Part shown: positions 18,099-25,416 of the stretch, piece after piece | How positions within the stretch are numbered: position 1 is the first letter of the stretch | Layout of the letters: every line of letters begins with the position of its first letter | From: Bacteroidales bacterium | Lineage (GTDB): Bacteria > Bacteroidota > Bacteroidia > Bacteroidales > UBA932 | DNA length: 37,771 nt | Assembly: GCA_017614795.1 (NCBI GenBank) | Contig: JAGABD010000018.1 | Coordinates: forward strand, 1 to 37,771 | Direction: 5' to 3' | The notes under the pieces: model-generated | What the model was told of the DNA's origin: nothing | Seen by the model: the letters and a program-made list of their open reading frames with translations, nothing else | Databases searched by the model: none | Program-made: the position numbers and the translations under genes

Positions 18099-18608
18099 TT
18101 ATTTTGAATTACCGTATTTAGCAATTATTTCTTCGTACGAAGGCCACATTTTGACTTTTTCTCTCATGTATTCTTTAGGAGGGAAGGATATTGTCTTTCT
18201 TAGAGAATCCATATAGGATAAAGGAATCCTATATTCAGCATTCATAATAGTATTCTGAGGCCTCAAAACAATATCCAGACCATATCTATCAATCAGAGAA
18301 TCAGAAATAATCTGAACAATTAAACTATCACTCTTGATAATAGACTTCCAAGAATCTAGTTCCCCGGCAACAATCCTTTGTCTCCCACCGCACGCCTTTG
18401 CAAAACCTGTGAGACTTATAAATTGCTGCGGTGATGTTTTTGGATACTCTTTAATATATTTCTCATACTCCTCGTTAGCAAAGAAATAAATATCCCCCTC
18501 TGTTAGATTGACTCCATGCAGCGAATGATAATACAAAGGAGTCGGGGGGCATGAGCATAAGAGTAAGAGGGTTATGACAATAGATAAGAACCGTATACTA
18601 TGCATCAT
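18099..18608 (-). CDS. Hypothetical lipoprotein (AT-rich)
   Basis: A 169-residue protein with a lipoprotein signal (SIVITLLLLCSC, Cys20). The body contains LIVQIISDSLIDRYGLDIVLRPQNTI and MDSLRKTISFPPKEYMREKVKM. I recall similar C-terminal patterns (D-x-L at a strand end, then IPLSYMDSL-IxFPP) in families of small Bacteroidota lipoproteins of unknown function. The gene is much richer in A and T than rnhA 18 bp downstream. It may be related to the 158-residue lipoprotein at 20.0-20.5 kb (both have an IYF strand near residue 40), but the similarity is faint. The double ATG start (MMHS) leaves one-codon uncertainty. Function unknown. Confidence 0.65.
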   Translation of the reverse strand: MMHSIRFLSIVITLLLLCSCPPTPLYYHSLHGVNLTEGDIYFFANEEYEKYIKEYPKTSPQQFISLTGFAKACGGRQRIVAGELDSWKSIIKSDSLIVQIISDSLIDRYGLDIVLRPQNTIMNAEYRIPLSYMDSLRKTISFPPKEYMREKVKMWPSYEEIIAKYGNSK

Positions 18609-18696
18609 TGTTAAAGTGGATAAAAATGGATAATAGGAAACAATTCAGCATGATAATTAAAACTACTGTGCCATAAACACGATTGAATGCCTCCAT
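18598..18696 (-). CDS. Possible 32-residue single-membrane-segment peptide
   Basis: The frame from the ATG at 18694-18696 reads MEAFNRVYGTVVLIIMLNCF and then LLSIFIHFNNDA before a TAG. It has a charged N-terminus followed by a strong ~20-residue hydrophobic stretch, so it could be a small membrane peptide. It overlaps the end of the pdxB remnant in another frame and its last bases overlap the double ATG of the 169-residue lipoprotein, which would allow coupling. It may equally be the tail of a longer lost gene, because the frame is open upstream (YQGGAGASP) back to a stop. Low certainty. Confidence 0.3.
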   Translation of the reverse strand: MEAFNRVYGTVVLIIMLNCFLLSIFIHFNNDA

Positions 18697-18755
18697 GGGA
18701 CTAGCTCCAGCACCCCCTTGATAAAGGGAATCTTATTGTCTACGACGATTTTCAT
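18663..18755 (-). pseudogene. pdxB: 5' remnant of pdxB (erythronate-4-phosphate dehydrogenase)
   Basis: The minus-strand frame begins MKIVVDNKIPFIKGVLE, which matches what I know of the N-terminus of Bacteroidales PdxB (MKxIVDNKIPYIKE-type). It then leaves the family abruptly (LVPWRHSIVFMAQ) and stops after 30 residues, whereas PdxB is ~340-380 residues. No further PdxB sequence (such as the ADALIIRTRT block or the Rossmann motif) is seen in the next 600 bases or elsewhere in the window. The break at about 18704 coincides with the switch to AT-rich sequence. It starts 15 bases after the stop of the 393-residue lipoprotein gene. Confidence 0.6.
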
Positions 18756-18770
18756 CTGCCGGGATATAAG

Positions 18771-19952
18771 CTAAAAGTGATACTTCAATCCGGCGGTAAG
18801 GGCAAATTGTGCGAGGCTTTCCTTTTGGTCTCCTTCAAGAACAACAGCCTGGGTCTCGCCGGTATCAAGGTTCTTTATGGTTGCGGCCGACATGGAACCA
18901 AGGTACAGGGAAGCCGCAGCACCGAGATAGAGATTGCCAAGCAACTTGATGTCGTATCCAAGATCAACGTTATAGATTGCTGTGAGGCCTGTCTCTTTCA
19001 GGTGATCATCAATAACGCTGCCCTTGTCGGAGAAATTGGCCATACCAAATCCGACATTACACCACAGGACAGTCTTTTTGTTCTCACTTACCTGCCTGGC
19101 GGAATACATTATTCCATAGTAATCGATGTCAAGATTGTCTCTCATTATACCTGTGGCTTCAGTCCCGTTTTCATATTGTACGGTGACTCCTACCGATCCG
19201 TCCGAATGGAATCTGCTAAATTTGAAACCTACGCCCTGGCCGAGACCGGCGATATTTGAGAAGAAATACGTTATGTCTCCTCCGGCAGAGTAGCCGTTCC
19301 GTAAATCCTTGTAGTATTGAGTCAGGATCTTATCGTACCCGCTGGGGACTTTGCCCAGGCGGCGGCCCCATCCCCCGCCTGCCGAAACGCGGAACCCTTT
19401 CTTGTTCTCGTATTGCTCTTTAGAGGCATTAACTCTTACAACTTGATAGTTATTTTGATGAGCTGTGGCATAGGAAACCTCAGGCTTTACCGAAGAAGGT
19501 GCCGAGTTCCCTGTAGTATGCGCAACATTTAACGTATCAGAAAAGGCTTGTACAGCAAGCGTAGTGTCCACCAGTACTTTAGGGAGTATGGACGGGACAT
19601 CTCCGACGAAGAATATATCTGCGTCGATACGATGGATGGTGCACTGGAAACTTGGCGGACGGTGACGGGTTATCTTGACGGTGTTGCCTCCCGCCTGACG
19701 GGCCTCTTTCTTTGCTATATCGGTGACGATTTCCCAAGTGGCATTTTTATAAGTAGTGAACCCCGTATCTCCAATCTCCACACTGCCAAGCTTCTCCCCT
19801 GCTGCGGGTGCGGGCTCGTTCTCATTCAACAATGCAACGTGTGTATTCTCCGGGAGGGGATCCCTTTCCACCAATATGTTTGTGACCACCTTGGGTGAGC
19901 ACGCACAAATGGCAAGGGAGGCAATAGCCAAGGATAGAATTCGTGTTTTCAT
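18771..19952 (-). CDS. Lipoprotein with C-terminal outer-membrane-barrel-like domain, unknown function
   Basis: A 393-residue protein with lipobox CAC (Cys18: ASLAICACS). Residues ~20-115 form a compact N-terminal domain (LGSVEIGDTGFTTYKNATWEIVTDIAKKEARQAGGN, read as one block) that resembles small Bacteroidota lipoprotein domains with a conserved A(x)xGGN turn. After a linker, residues ~195-393 are strand-rich and glycine/aromatic-rich (FRVSAGGGWGRRLGKVP, NLYLGAAASLYLGSMS) and end in FALTAGLKYHF, a terminal aromatic barrel-type strand. A lipidated N-terminus joined to a barrel is unusual but occurs in this phylum. GC content is intermediate, between the AT-rich patch and the housekeeping genes. 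No assignment to a named family is made. Confidence 0.75.
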   Translation of the reverse strand: MKTRILSLAIASLAICACSPKVVTNILVERDPLPENTHVALLNENEPAPAAGEKLGSVEIGDTGFTTYKNATWEIVTDIAKKEARQAGGNTVKITRHRPPSFQCTIHRIDADIFFVGDVPSILPKVLVDTTLAVQAFSDTLNVAHTTGNSAPSSVKPEVSYATAHQNNYQVVRVNASKEQYENKKGFRVSAGGGWGRRLGKVPSGYDKILTQYYKDLRNGYSAGGDITYFFSNIAGLGQGVGFKFSRFHSDGSVGVTVQYENGTEATGIMRDNLDIDYYGIMYSARQVSENKKTVLWCNVGFGMANFSDKGSVIDDHLKETGLTAIYNVDLGYDIKLLGNLYLGAAASLYLGSMSAATIKNLDTGETQAVVLEGDQKESLAQFALTAGLKYHF

Positions 19953-20021
19953 ATTGTTGTATTAGTTCGCAGTACTGTATTCCAAGGAAGATTACAATTA
20001 TCATTAAAGTTACTACAAGGT

Positions 20022-20498
20022 TTAATAATTGGAGACAACCTCTTCGTAGTATGATGCATTATATAAAGTTTTGTAGCCACCTTCAGGCTGAGGAAACACA
20101 ATTCTTATTGAATTTGGTATGTATGTGATTCTTGCTATGAAAGCTTTTTCAGCAGTAGTATCGGGGAGCTCCTTATAGTACCATCCAAGTTTACCGGAAA
20201 GACGGGCATCCAAGCAGTAAATGTGTGCAGAATCTTTGACTGTCTGTTTGAGCCCTTGTTTGTAAGGAAAGTCCATTGTAATTATATTCTTAGCTTTACA
20301 TAGCACTGTATTGCTGCCCGATGTAATTACCCCGTCGGTGGATTGAACATCAGCGATAAAATAGATAGGAATATTTGTTTTGTTATTGAATTCAACAAAA
20401 CTACACTTATCCACAGGGAGAATATCAAGTATTCGTTCACAAGAGACCGCAAGTAGGAGAAGTAGTAGAGTTGATAATAAGGTTTTTAATATCTTCAT
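20022..20498 (-). CDS. Hypothetical lipoprotein (AT-rich)
   Basis: A 158-residue protein with a clear lipoprotein signal (STLLLLLLAVSC, Cys20) and a beta-rich body (FNNKTNIPIYFIADVQ, ITMDFPYKQGLKQTVKD, IPNSIRIVFPQPEGGY). It resembles the small, fast-evolving lipoproteins common in Bacteroidota accessory regions; no function is known to me. Its start overlaps the 102-codon frame upstream by 62 bases. It is separated from the 393-residue gene downstream by 69 bases that contain no recognisable promoter or hairpin. Confidence 0.65.
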   Translation of the reverse strand: MKILKTLLSTLLLLLLAVSCERILDILPVDKCSFVEFNNKTNIPIYFIADVQSTDGVITSGSNTVLCKAKNIITMDFPYKQGLKQTVKDSAHIYCLDARLSGKLGWYYKELPDTTAEKAFIARITYIPNSIRIVFPQPEGGYKTLYNASYYEEVVSNY

Positions 20499-20745
20499 TT
20501 ATATAAGTGATTAGTCCAACAGGGTTGAAATAATAATTGAAGGATAGTTCATCATAATAATCATATCGTGTTTTCTTTCTAGGATATTTGATATTGTCCT
20601 CATTCCATGTGTCAATGAACTGATATGAACGATTCTTGAAATAACTATATGATAGTTGATTGGCCCAGACTTCATACCATTCATAATCGTGATTATGGCC
20701 ATTCTTGCCATTTAGTGCAGCGCCAATAATACTGGGAATGCCCAC
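20437..20745 (-). CDS. Doubtful hypothetical ORF or gene fragment
   Basis: A 102-codon frame with a GTG start, lying 56 bases downstream of the tyrA stop on the same strand. It encodes an aromatic, Asn/Tyr-rich sequence (NGKNGHNHDYEWYEVWANQL, then YYDELSFNYYFNPVGLITY). The frame is open upstream for about 17 codons without an ATG, so this may be the remains of a longer gene. The C-terminal third overlaps the start of the 158-residue lipoprotein. The composition is protein-like rather than random, but no family is recognised. Confidence 0.3.
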   Translation of the reverse strand: MGIPSIIGAALNGKNGHNHDYEWYEVWANQLSYSYFKNRSYQFIDTWNEDNIKYPRKKTRYDYYDELSFNYYFNPVGLITYINEDIKNLIINSTTSPTCGLL

Positions 20746-20801
20746 GATTGGTAAATATGTGGAGCCGAGAATTCTTGACTGAGTCGTGTGTTATCATGAA
20801 A

Positions 20802-21650
20802 CTATCTGATTATCCGCTTGATCTTGTTGGCGTCCTCGATCAAGCTGCGGATTTCATCGCCGTCGAGGGCGTCGATGGCATCGCGGAAGCCCTTCGTCTT
20901 GTCGATATAGGTGTCGATCACGCGCAGCACGTTGTCGCGGTTCTGCTGCAGGATGGGCACCCACATGTCGGGGTTGCTCTTGGCGAGGCGCACGGTGGAG
21001 GAGAAGCCTCCCGACGCGAGGTCGAAGATGTGCTTCTCGTCCTTTTCCTTGTCCAGCACGGTGAGCGCCAGGGCGAAGGATGTGACGTGCGAGATGTGCG
21101 AGACATACGCCACGTGCATGTCGTGGGCGTCGCTGCGCATATATGTCACCCTCATGTTGAGGGCGGCGTAAAGTTCTTCGATGCGTGCGACCGCCTTGCG
21201 GGAAGATTCTTCCACGTCGCAGAAGATGCAGGCCCGTCCGTCGAAGAGGCCGGGCATCGCGGCCCAGGGACCGGAGTATTCGGTACCTGCCATGGGATGT
21301 GTGGCAACATAGTTGGCACGGCCGCGATGCCCTGCCGCCACGCGGCACATCATCTCCTTGACGGAGCAGACGTCGATAACGATGCGTTCGCTGCCCGCAA
21401 CCGCGTCAAGGGCCTTGGGCAGAAGCTTCGCCGCAGCGTCCACGGGCACTGCCAGAACGATGATGTCGGCCTGCGCGAATGCCTCCTCTTCGGAAGCGAT
21501 GCGGTCCGCCAGACCCATCTTGAGGGCGGCCTCCGCATTCAGCCGGTCATTTTCCACGCCGATGATTTCGTCGGCAAACCCTCGCCGTCGAAGATCCACC
21601 GCCATCGAACCTCCGATGAGGCCCAGACCGACTATGGCAACTTTGCTCAT
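20802..21650 (-). CDS. tyrA: Prephenate dehydrogenase
   Basis: A 282-residue enzyme converting prephenate to 4-hydroxyphenylpyruvate with NAD(P)+ in tyrosine synthesis. The Rossmann turn is GLGLIGGSMAVDL near the N-terminus. The substrate region THPMAGTEYSGPWAAMPGLF and the helical C-terminal domain (AYVSHISHVTSFALALTVLD, DLASGGFSSTVRLAKSNPDMW) are typical. The start is the ATG at 21648-21650, overlapping the aminotransferase stop in an ATGA arrangement. A much longer open frame upstream belongs to the wrong frame of the aminotransferase and is rejected. It is the last GC-rich gene before the AT-rich patch. Confidence 0.95.
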   Translation of the reverse strand: MSKVAIVGLGLIGGSMAVDLRRRGFADEIIGVENDRLNAEAALKMGLADRIASEEEAFAQADIIVLAVPVDAAAKLLPKALDAVAGSERIVIDVCSVKEMMCRVAAGHRGRANYVATHPMAGTEYSGPWAAMPGLFDGRACIFCDVEESSRKAVARIEELYAALNMRVTYMRSDAHDMHVAYVSHISHVTSFALALTVLDKEKDEKHIFDLASGGFSSTVRLAKSNPDMWVPILQQNRDNVLRVIDTYIDKTKGFRDAIDALDGDEIRSLIEDANKIKRIIR

Positions 21651-22804
21651 AAAACTTCCTTGATCTTTTCGAGAGCCCTCTTCAGCACGGGAACCGTTGC
21701 GCAGAGCGAAACGCGCATATAGTGCGCACCGTTGCTTCCGAAGATGTAGCCCGGGGTGATGAACACTCCGGCCTGCTGTAGGAGACGGTCGGAAATCTCT
21801 ATAGGATCGCCTTCCACCTTGCCCCATACGAAGAGGCCCTGGCTGTTCGGGTTGTATTTGGCGCCAAGCGCATCCATTATCTGGCAGGCGACCTTGCGGC
21901 GCTCGCGATACTCGGCGTTGAGCTCGGAGAACCACTCGTCTCCCTGCGCAAGCGCCTGGATGGCGGCAAGTTGCAGCGGGCGGAACATTCCCGAATCCAT
22001 CTGGCTCTTGACCTTCAGGATCTCCTTTATGACATCGGCCGCGGCAGCCACCATTCCGATACGCCAGCCGGCCATATTGTGCGCCTTGCTGAGCGAATTC
22101 AGCTCGAGGCAGCAATCCTTTGCGCCGGGAAGCGACAGGATGGAAATATGCTCGTCGGTGAGGATGAAGCTGTAGGGGTTGTCATTGCAGATGAGTATGC
22201 CGTGCCTGCGGCCGAAGTCCAGAAGCTTCTTGTACAGTTCGATGGACGCGGGCGCTCCGGTAGGCATGTTGGGGTAGTTGGACCACATCATCTTCACGCC
22301 GCGAAGGTCCATCTTCTCAAGCGCGTCGAAGTCCGGTTGCCAGCCAAGCTCGTCCACCAGGTCGTAGTAGATGATTTCAGCCTGGCAGAGGTGTGCGGAA
22401 GAAGAATATGTGGGGTAGCCCGGGTTGGGCACCAGCACCTTGTCGCCGGGGTTCAGGAAGGCGAGGGAAGTGATGAGGATGCCCTCCTTGGAACCGGTCA
22501 GAGGCTGGATTTCCGTTGCGGGATCCAGCTGGACGCCGTACCATTTGAAATACCAGTCGGCGTACGCCTTGCGGAGCTCGGGGATGCCCGTATAGCTCTG
22601 GTAGGCGTGCATTCCGGCTTTGGGCGCGTTGGCGCAAAGCTCGTCTATCGCAGCCTTTGGAGGCATTCCGTTGGGCGAACCTATTCCGAGGTTGATTACG
22701 GGTTCTTTCCTTCCGTCGGCGTTCATCGCCGCAATCTGCTTGTTCTTGACAGAGAAGTAGTATTCCTTTACTTCCGAAGTCCTGTCTGCCGGTTTGATTA
22801 TCAT
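21647..22804 (-). CDS. PLP-dependent class I/II aminotransferase, probably aromatic amino acid
   Basis: A 385-residue fold-type I aminotransferase. Visible landmarks are LGIGSPNGMPP, HAYQSYTGIPELRKAYADWY, the NPGYPTY loop, YPNMPTG (substrate Asn), CNDNPYSF (Asp contacting the PLP ring nitrogen), the PLP lysine in LNSLSKAHNMAGWRIGM, and the C-terminal Arg in HYMRVSLCA. Its overlap with tyrA and closeness to the DAHP synthase/chorismate mutase gene suggest that it makes tyrosine and phenylalanine from the corresponding keto acids. In Bacteroides a similar aminotransferase sits in the pheA/tyrA cluster. An aspartate- or LL-DAP-type specificity cannot be excluded. It starts 14 bp downstream of rfbC. 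Confidence 0.88.
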   Translation of the reverse strand: MIIKPADRTSEVKEYYFSVKNKQIAAMNADGRKEPVINLGIGSPNGMPPKAAIDELCANAPKAGMHAYQSYTGIPELRKAYADWYFKWYGVQLDPATEIQPLTGSKEGILITSLAFLNPGDKVLVPNPGYPTYSSSAHLCQAEIIYYDLVDELGWQPDFDALEKMDLRGVKMMWSNYPNMPTGAPASIELYKKLLDFGRRHGILICNDNPYSFILTDEHISILSLPGAKDCCLELNSLSKAHNMAGWRIGMVAAAADVIKEILKVKSQMDSGMFRPLQLAAIQALAQGDEWFSELNAEYRERRKVACQIMDALGAKYNPNSQGLFVWGKVEGDPIEISDRLLQQAGVFITPGYIFGSNGAHYMRVSLCATVPVLKRALEKIKEVL

Positions 22805-22818
22805 ATCTTTAAGTAGTT

Positions 22819-23385
22819 TTATTTCTCGTATTTGAAGAGGTCCTCAGGGGCGCACTGCGCCAGCGCGGGATGGTTCGCGTCTTTTGCGCTGAGCACCACC
22901 TTGTCCGCGGGGATGCCCCAGTCGATGCCAAGGGCGGGGTCGTTCCAGGCGATGGCGCCTTCTGCCTGCGGAGCGTAGAAGCTGTCGCACTTGTAGAGGA
23001 AGACGGCCTTTTCGGAGAGCACCGCGAATCCGTGGGCGAAGCCCTTGGGGATGAAGAACTGAAGCTTGTTCCCGCCGCTCAGTTCCACCGCGACGTGCTT
23101 GCCGAAGGTGGGGCTGCCCACGCGGATGTCCACCGCGACATCCAGTACTCGGCCTTCCAGCACGCGCACCAGTTTGCTCTGGGCGTGGTCGCCCTTCTGG
23201 TAGTGAAGTCCGCGCACGACGCCGTAGCTGCTGTGGCTTTCGTTGTCCTGCACGAAGCGGATGCCCGGCACGGCCTGTTCGAACTCGCGTTCGTTGAAAC
23301 TTTCGAAGAAGCAACCTCTCGCATCTTCGAAAACGCGCGGCTTCAGGATGAGCACGCCGGGTATGTCGGTCTTTATGATTTCCAT
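22819..23385 (-). CDS. rfbC: dTDP-4-dehydrorhamnose 3,5-epimerase
   Basis: A 188-residue cupin-type epimerase (RmlC) that converts dTDP-4-dehydro-6-deoxyglucose to dTDP-4-dehydrorhamnose. Family segments are FEDARGCFFESFNEREF, FVQDNESHSSYGVVRGLHYQ (catalytic His of RGLHYQ), KLVRVLEGRVLDVAVDIRVG, FFIPKGFAHGFAVLSEKAVFLYKC and IAWNDPALGIDW (catalytic and aromatic residues); each is part of the normal alignment. Length is typical. It directly abuts rfbD: the rfbD stop (23386-23388) is next to this ATG. rfbA and rfbB, the first two genes of the pathway, are not in the window. Confidence 0.96.
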   Translation of the reverse strand: MEIIKTDIPGVLILKPRVFEDARGCFFESFNEREFEQAVPGIRFVQDNESHSSYGVVRGLHYQKGDHAQSKLVRVLEGRVLDVAVDIRVGSPTFGKHVAVELSGGNKLQFFIPKGFAHGFAVLSEKAVFLYKCDSFYAPQAEGAIAWNDPALGIDWGIPADKVVLSAKDANHPALAQCAPEDLFKYEK

Positions 23386-24270
23386 CTAGATGAGTTTTTT
23401 CAGGCAGTCCTTCAGCGCATCGCGCCAGTCGGGGATGCTGATGCCGAAAGTCTTTTTCACAAGGCTCTTGTCGAGCACGGAATAATGTGGCCGGCGGGCC
23501 TTGGCGGGGTATTCGTCGGTGCGGCAGGGCTGCACGTCGCAATGGTGTCCGGCGAGCTCGTTTACAGCGCTTGCGAATTCGTGCCAGGTGGCCACGCCTT
23601 CGTTGGTGAAGTGGTAGATGCCGGTCTTGCCGTACTGGCCGCTGTCGATTATATGCACTATCAGTTTTGCAAGGTCGCGGGCGTAGGTCGGGGTGCCGGT
23701 CTGGTCGGCAACCACCTTGATCTGAGGCTTGTCGGCCGTGAGGGAGAGCATCGTCTTCACGAAGTTCTTCCCGTATTCCGAGAACAGCCAGGCCGTGCGC
23801 AGAATGATGCTTTTGCAGGCCTGCGCGGCCTTTTCGCCCTCGAGCTTCGTGGCGCCGTAGACGCTGAGCGGTGCCGGTGCGGCATCTTCCTTTATGGGCG
23901 AGGTGGCGTCTCCTCCGAAGACGAAATCGGTGGAGATGTGGATGAGCGTCGCGCCCCTTTCCGCTGCGACCGCCGCAAGTCCTTCGACCGCGGTGGCATT
24001 GAGCAGACGGGCCAGATCCACGTCGTCCTCGGCCTTCTCCACATTGGTATAGGATGCGCAGTTGACTATTATGTCGATGCTTTCTTTCTCCGCGATGGCC
24101 TTGAGAGCGGCCCTGTCGGTGATATCCAGGCGAACGGTCTCGAGCCCCGGAAGTTCCACCACGTCGGTGAAGATATAGCGGTTGGCGCTGCCCTTCGCGG
24201 CATCCCGCAGGCAGCATCCAAGCTGTCCGCAGCCTCCGGTCACGAGGATATTCAGTTTCTTCACATCCAT
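23386..24270 (-). CDS. rfbD: dTDP-4-dehydrorhamnose reductase
   Basis: A 294-residue extended short-chain dehydrogenase (RmlD), catalysing the last step of dTDP-L-rhamnose synthesis for surface glycans. The NAD(P) turn is VTGGCGQLGCCL, and the active-site YxxxK is in SVYGATKLEGEK. The STDFVFGG, RTAWLFSEYGKNFVKTM and DQTGTPTYARDLAKLI segments are diagnostic. It is first in the rfbD-rfbC-aminotransferase-tyrA unit, behind a strong promoter whose -7 box ends 6 bases before the ATG. Two in-frame pathways, rhamnose and aromatic amino acids, thus share a transcript. Confidence 0.96.
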   Translation of the reverse strand: MDVKKLNILVTGGCGQLGCCLRDAAKGSANRYIFTDVVELPGLETVRLDITDRAALKAIAEKESIDIIVNCASYTNVEKAEDDVDLARLLNATAVEGLAAVAAERGATLIHISTDFVFGGDATSPIKEDAAPAPLSVYGATKLEGEKAAQACKSIILRTAWLFSEYGKNFVKTMLSLTADKPQIKVVADQTGTPTYARDLAKLIVHIIDSGQYGKTGIYHFTNEGVATWHEFASAVNELAGHHCDVQPCRTDEYPAKARRPHYSVLDKSLVKKTFGISIPDWRDALKDCLKKLI

Positions 24271-24276
24271 AATCTA

Positions 24277-24308
24277 CAAAAATAACTTCAAGCGGGGAGA
24301 TAAACAAA
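24277..24308 (-). promoter_or_regulatory. rfbD promoter: TTTG-N20-TATTTTTG, near-leaderless
   Basis: On the minus strand TTTG (24305-24308) is followed after 20 bases by TATTTTTG (24277-24284), the best match to the Bacteroidota -33/-7 consensus in the window. The -7 box ends 6 bases before the rfbD ATG (24268-24270), so the mRNA should have little or no leader. It overlaps the region upstream of the divergent DAHP synthase gene. Confidence 0.7.
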
Positions 24309-24316
24309 TCTTTTCG

Positions 24317-24324
24317 TATTTTTG
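24317..24324 (+). promoter_or_regulatory. -7 element (TATTTTTG) for the DAHP synthase/chorismate mutase gene
   Basis: TATTTTTG ends 7 bases before the ATG at 24332-24334, again predicting a leaderless or very short leader transcript. No TTTG at the usual -33 spacing is seen, so this promoter may be weaker or activator-dependent. It is back to back with the rfbD promoter within 61 bases. Confidence 0.5.
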
Positions 24325-24331
24325 TACGACT

Positions 24332-25411
24332 ATGTCGAACAAACTCGAGACCATACCGTTGAACGACTGGGGATTTTTCCATCTCCCGCCGAGGCCCTGC
24401 GTGATCGCCGGACCGTGCAGCGCCGAGACCGAAGAGCAGGTGCTCGCAACGGCCGGGGGGCTCAAGGCGGACGGGATCAACGTGTTCCGCGCAGGCATCT
24501 GGAAGCCCCGCACCCATCCGGGAAGCTTCGAGGGAGTGGGCGTGCCCGGCCTCAAATGGCTGCAGAAAGTCAAGGCGCAGTACGGAATGAAGGTCTGCAC
24601 CGAAGTCGCGAGTTCGCGCCACGTTTTCGAATGCCTCAAATACGGAGTCGATATGGTATGGCTCGGGGCCCGCACGACCGCCAATCCCTTCCTCGTGCAG
24701 GAGATTGCCGAGGCCCTTCGCGACACCGACATGCCGGTGCTTGTGAAGAACCCCGTGAACCCCGACATCGACCTCTGGATAGGAGCCCTCGAGCGTCTCA
24801 ACCGCGAGGGAATAAAGAAGCTGGGAGTCATCCACAGGGGAGTATCCAGCTCCGAGAAGATAAAATACCGCAACGCCCCGCACTGGGAGATGGCGGTGGA
24901 ATTCCGCTCTCGCTATCCCCAGATTCCCATCTTCGCGGACCCTTCGCATATCGCTGGCAAACGCGAGTATCTGGCGGAGCTTTCGCAGAGGGCCATGGAC
25001 CTCGGCCTCGAAGGCCTGATGGTGGAATCGCACTGCGACCCGTCGTGCGCGCTGTCGGATGCGTCCCAGCAGATTACTCCGGCGGCTCTTCTCGCACTGC
25101 TCGAGTCTCTCACAGTGCGCGATGCCGCTACCGCGGACGAGGCCTTCAACGAAGCCCTCAGCCGCCTCCGCGCCCAGATTGACGTAATCGACGAAAACCT
25201 CGTGCAGCACCTCGCCTCGCGCATGAAGATCAGCCGTGAAATAGGCGCTCTCAAAAAGGCGGGCAAGGTCGCGATAGTGCAGGCGGGCCGCTGGGATGAA
25301 GTCCTTGAAAAGGTGCGCTCCAGCGCCATGGCCGAAGGCATCGACCCCGAATTCGTGGTTCGCATCTTCAATGCCATCCACGACGCTTCAGTAGCAGAAC
25401 AGAACAAATAA
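24332..25411 (+). CDS. Bifunctional DAHP synthase (type I beta) / chorismate mutase
   Basis: A 359-residue fusion. Residues ~1-265 are a 3-deoxy-D-arabino-heptulosonate-7-phosphate synthase of the KDO8P-synthase-like I-beta type: VIAGPCSAET, FRAGIWKPRTHPGSFEGVG, MVWLGARTTANPF, VLVKNPVNPD, FADPSHIAGKREYL and LMVESHCDPSCALSDASQQI. Residues ~275-359 are an AroQ-type chorismate mutase (LRAQIDVIDENLVQHLASRM, SREIGALKKAGKVAI). The protein thus handles the first step of the shikimate pathway and the branch point to phenylalanine and tyrosine; such fusions are typical of Bacteroidales, where the mutase domain can mediate feedback. An open frame extends upstream to 24182, but the ATG at 24332 is the only start downstream of the promoter box. 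tyrA and the aminotransferase are divergent. The metallophosphoesterase gene follows after 5 bp. Confidence 0.95.
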   Translation: MSNKLETIPLNDWGFFHLPPRPCVIAGPCSAETEEQVLATAGGLKADGINVFRAGIWKPRTHPGSFEGVGVPGLKWLQKVKAQYGMKVCTEVASSRHVFECLKYGVDMVWLGARTTANPFLVQEIAEALRDTDMPVLVKNPVNPDIDLWIGALERLNREGIKKLGVIHRGVSSSEKIKYRNAPHWEMAVEFRSRYPQIPIFADPSHIAGKREYLAELSQRAMDLGLEGLMVESHCDPSCALSDASQQITPAALLALLESLTVRDAATADEAFNEALSRLRAQIDVIDENLVQHLASRMKISREIGALKKAGKVAIVQAGRWDEVLEKVRSSAMAEGIDPEFVVRIFNAIHDASVAEQNK

Positions 25412-25416
25412 CCGAT

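Larger units (their letters stand above)
18085..20801. other. AT-rich accessory patch between tyrA and rnhA
   Basis: Base composition drops sharply between the GC-rich tyrA and rnhA genes, most clearly at 18.1-18.7 kb and 19.95-20.8 kb. The patch holds two small orphan lipoproteins, a lipoprotein with a barrel-like C-terminus, a weak 102-codon frame, a small membrane-peptide frame and the 5' stub of pdxB. Codon use (AAT, ATA, TTA, AGA) differs from the neighbours. This is best explained as foreign DNA that replaced most of pdxB. No integrase or clear end repeats were found. Confidence 0.6.

Noticed and set aside
20802..22115. 437-codon version of tyrA
   Set aside because: The N-terminal 155 codons are the out-of-frame aminotransferase gene; the Rossmann motif begins right after the ATG at 21650.
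22844..25381. An 845-codon minus-strand open frame across rfbC, rfbD and the DAHP synthase gene
   Set aside because: It crosses three well-supported genes in the wrong frame or strand and is dominated by Arg/Gly/His low-complexity sequence.
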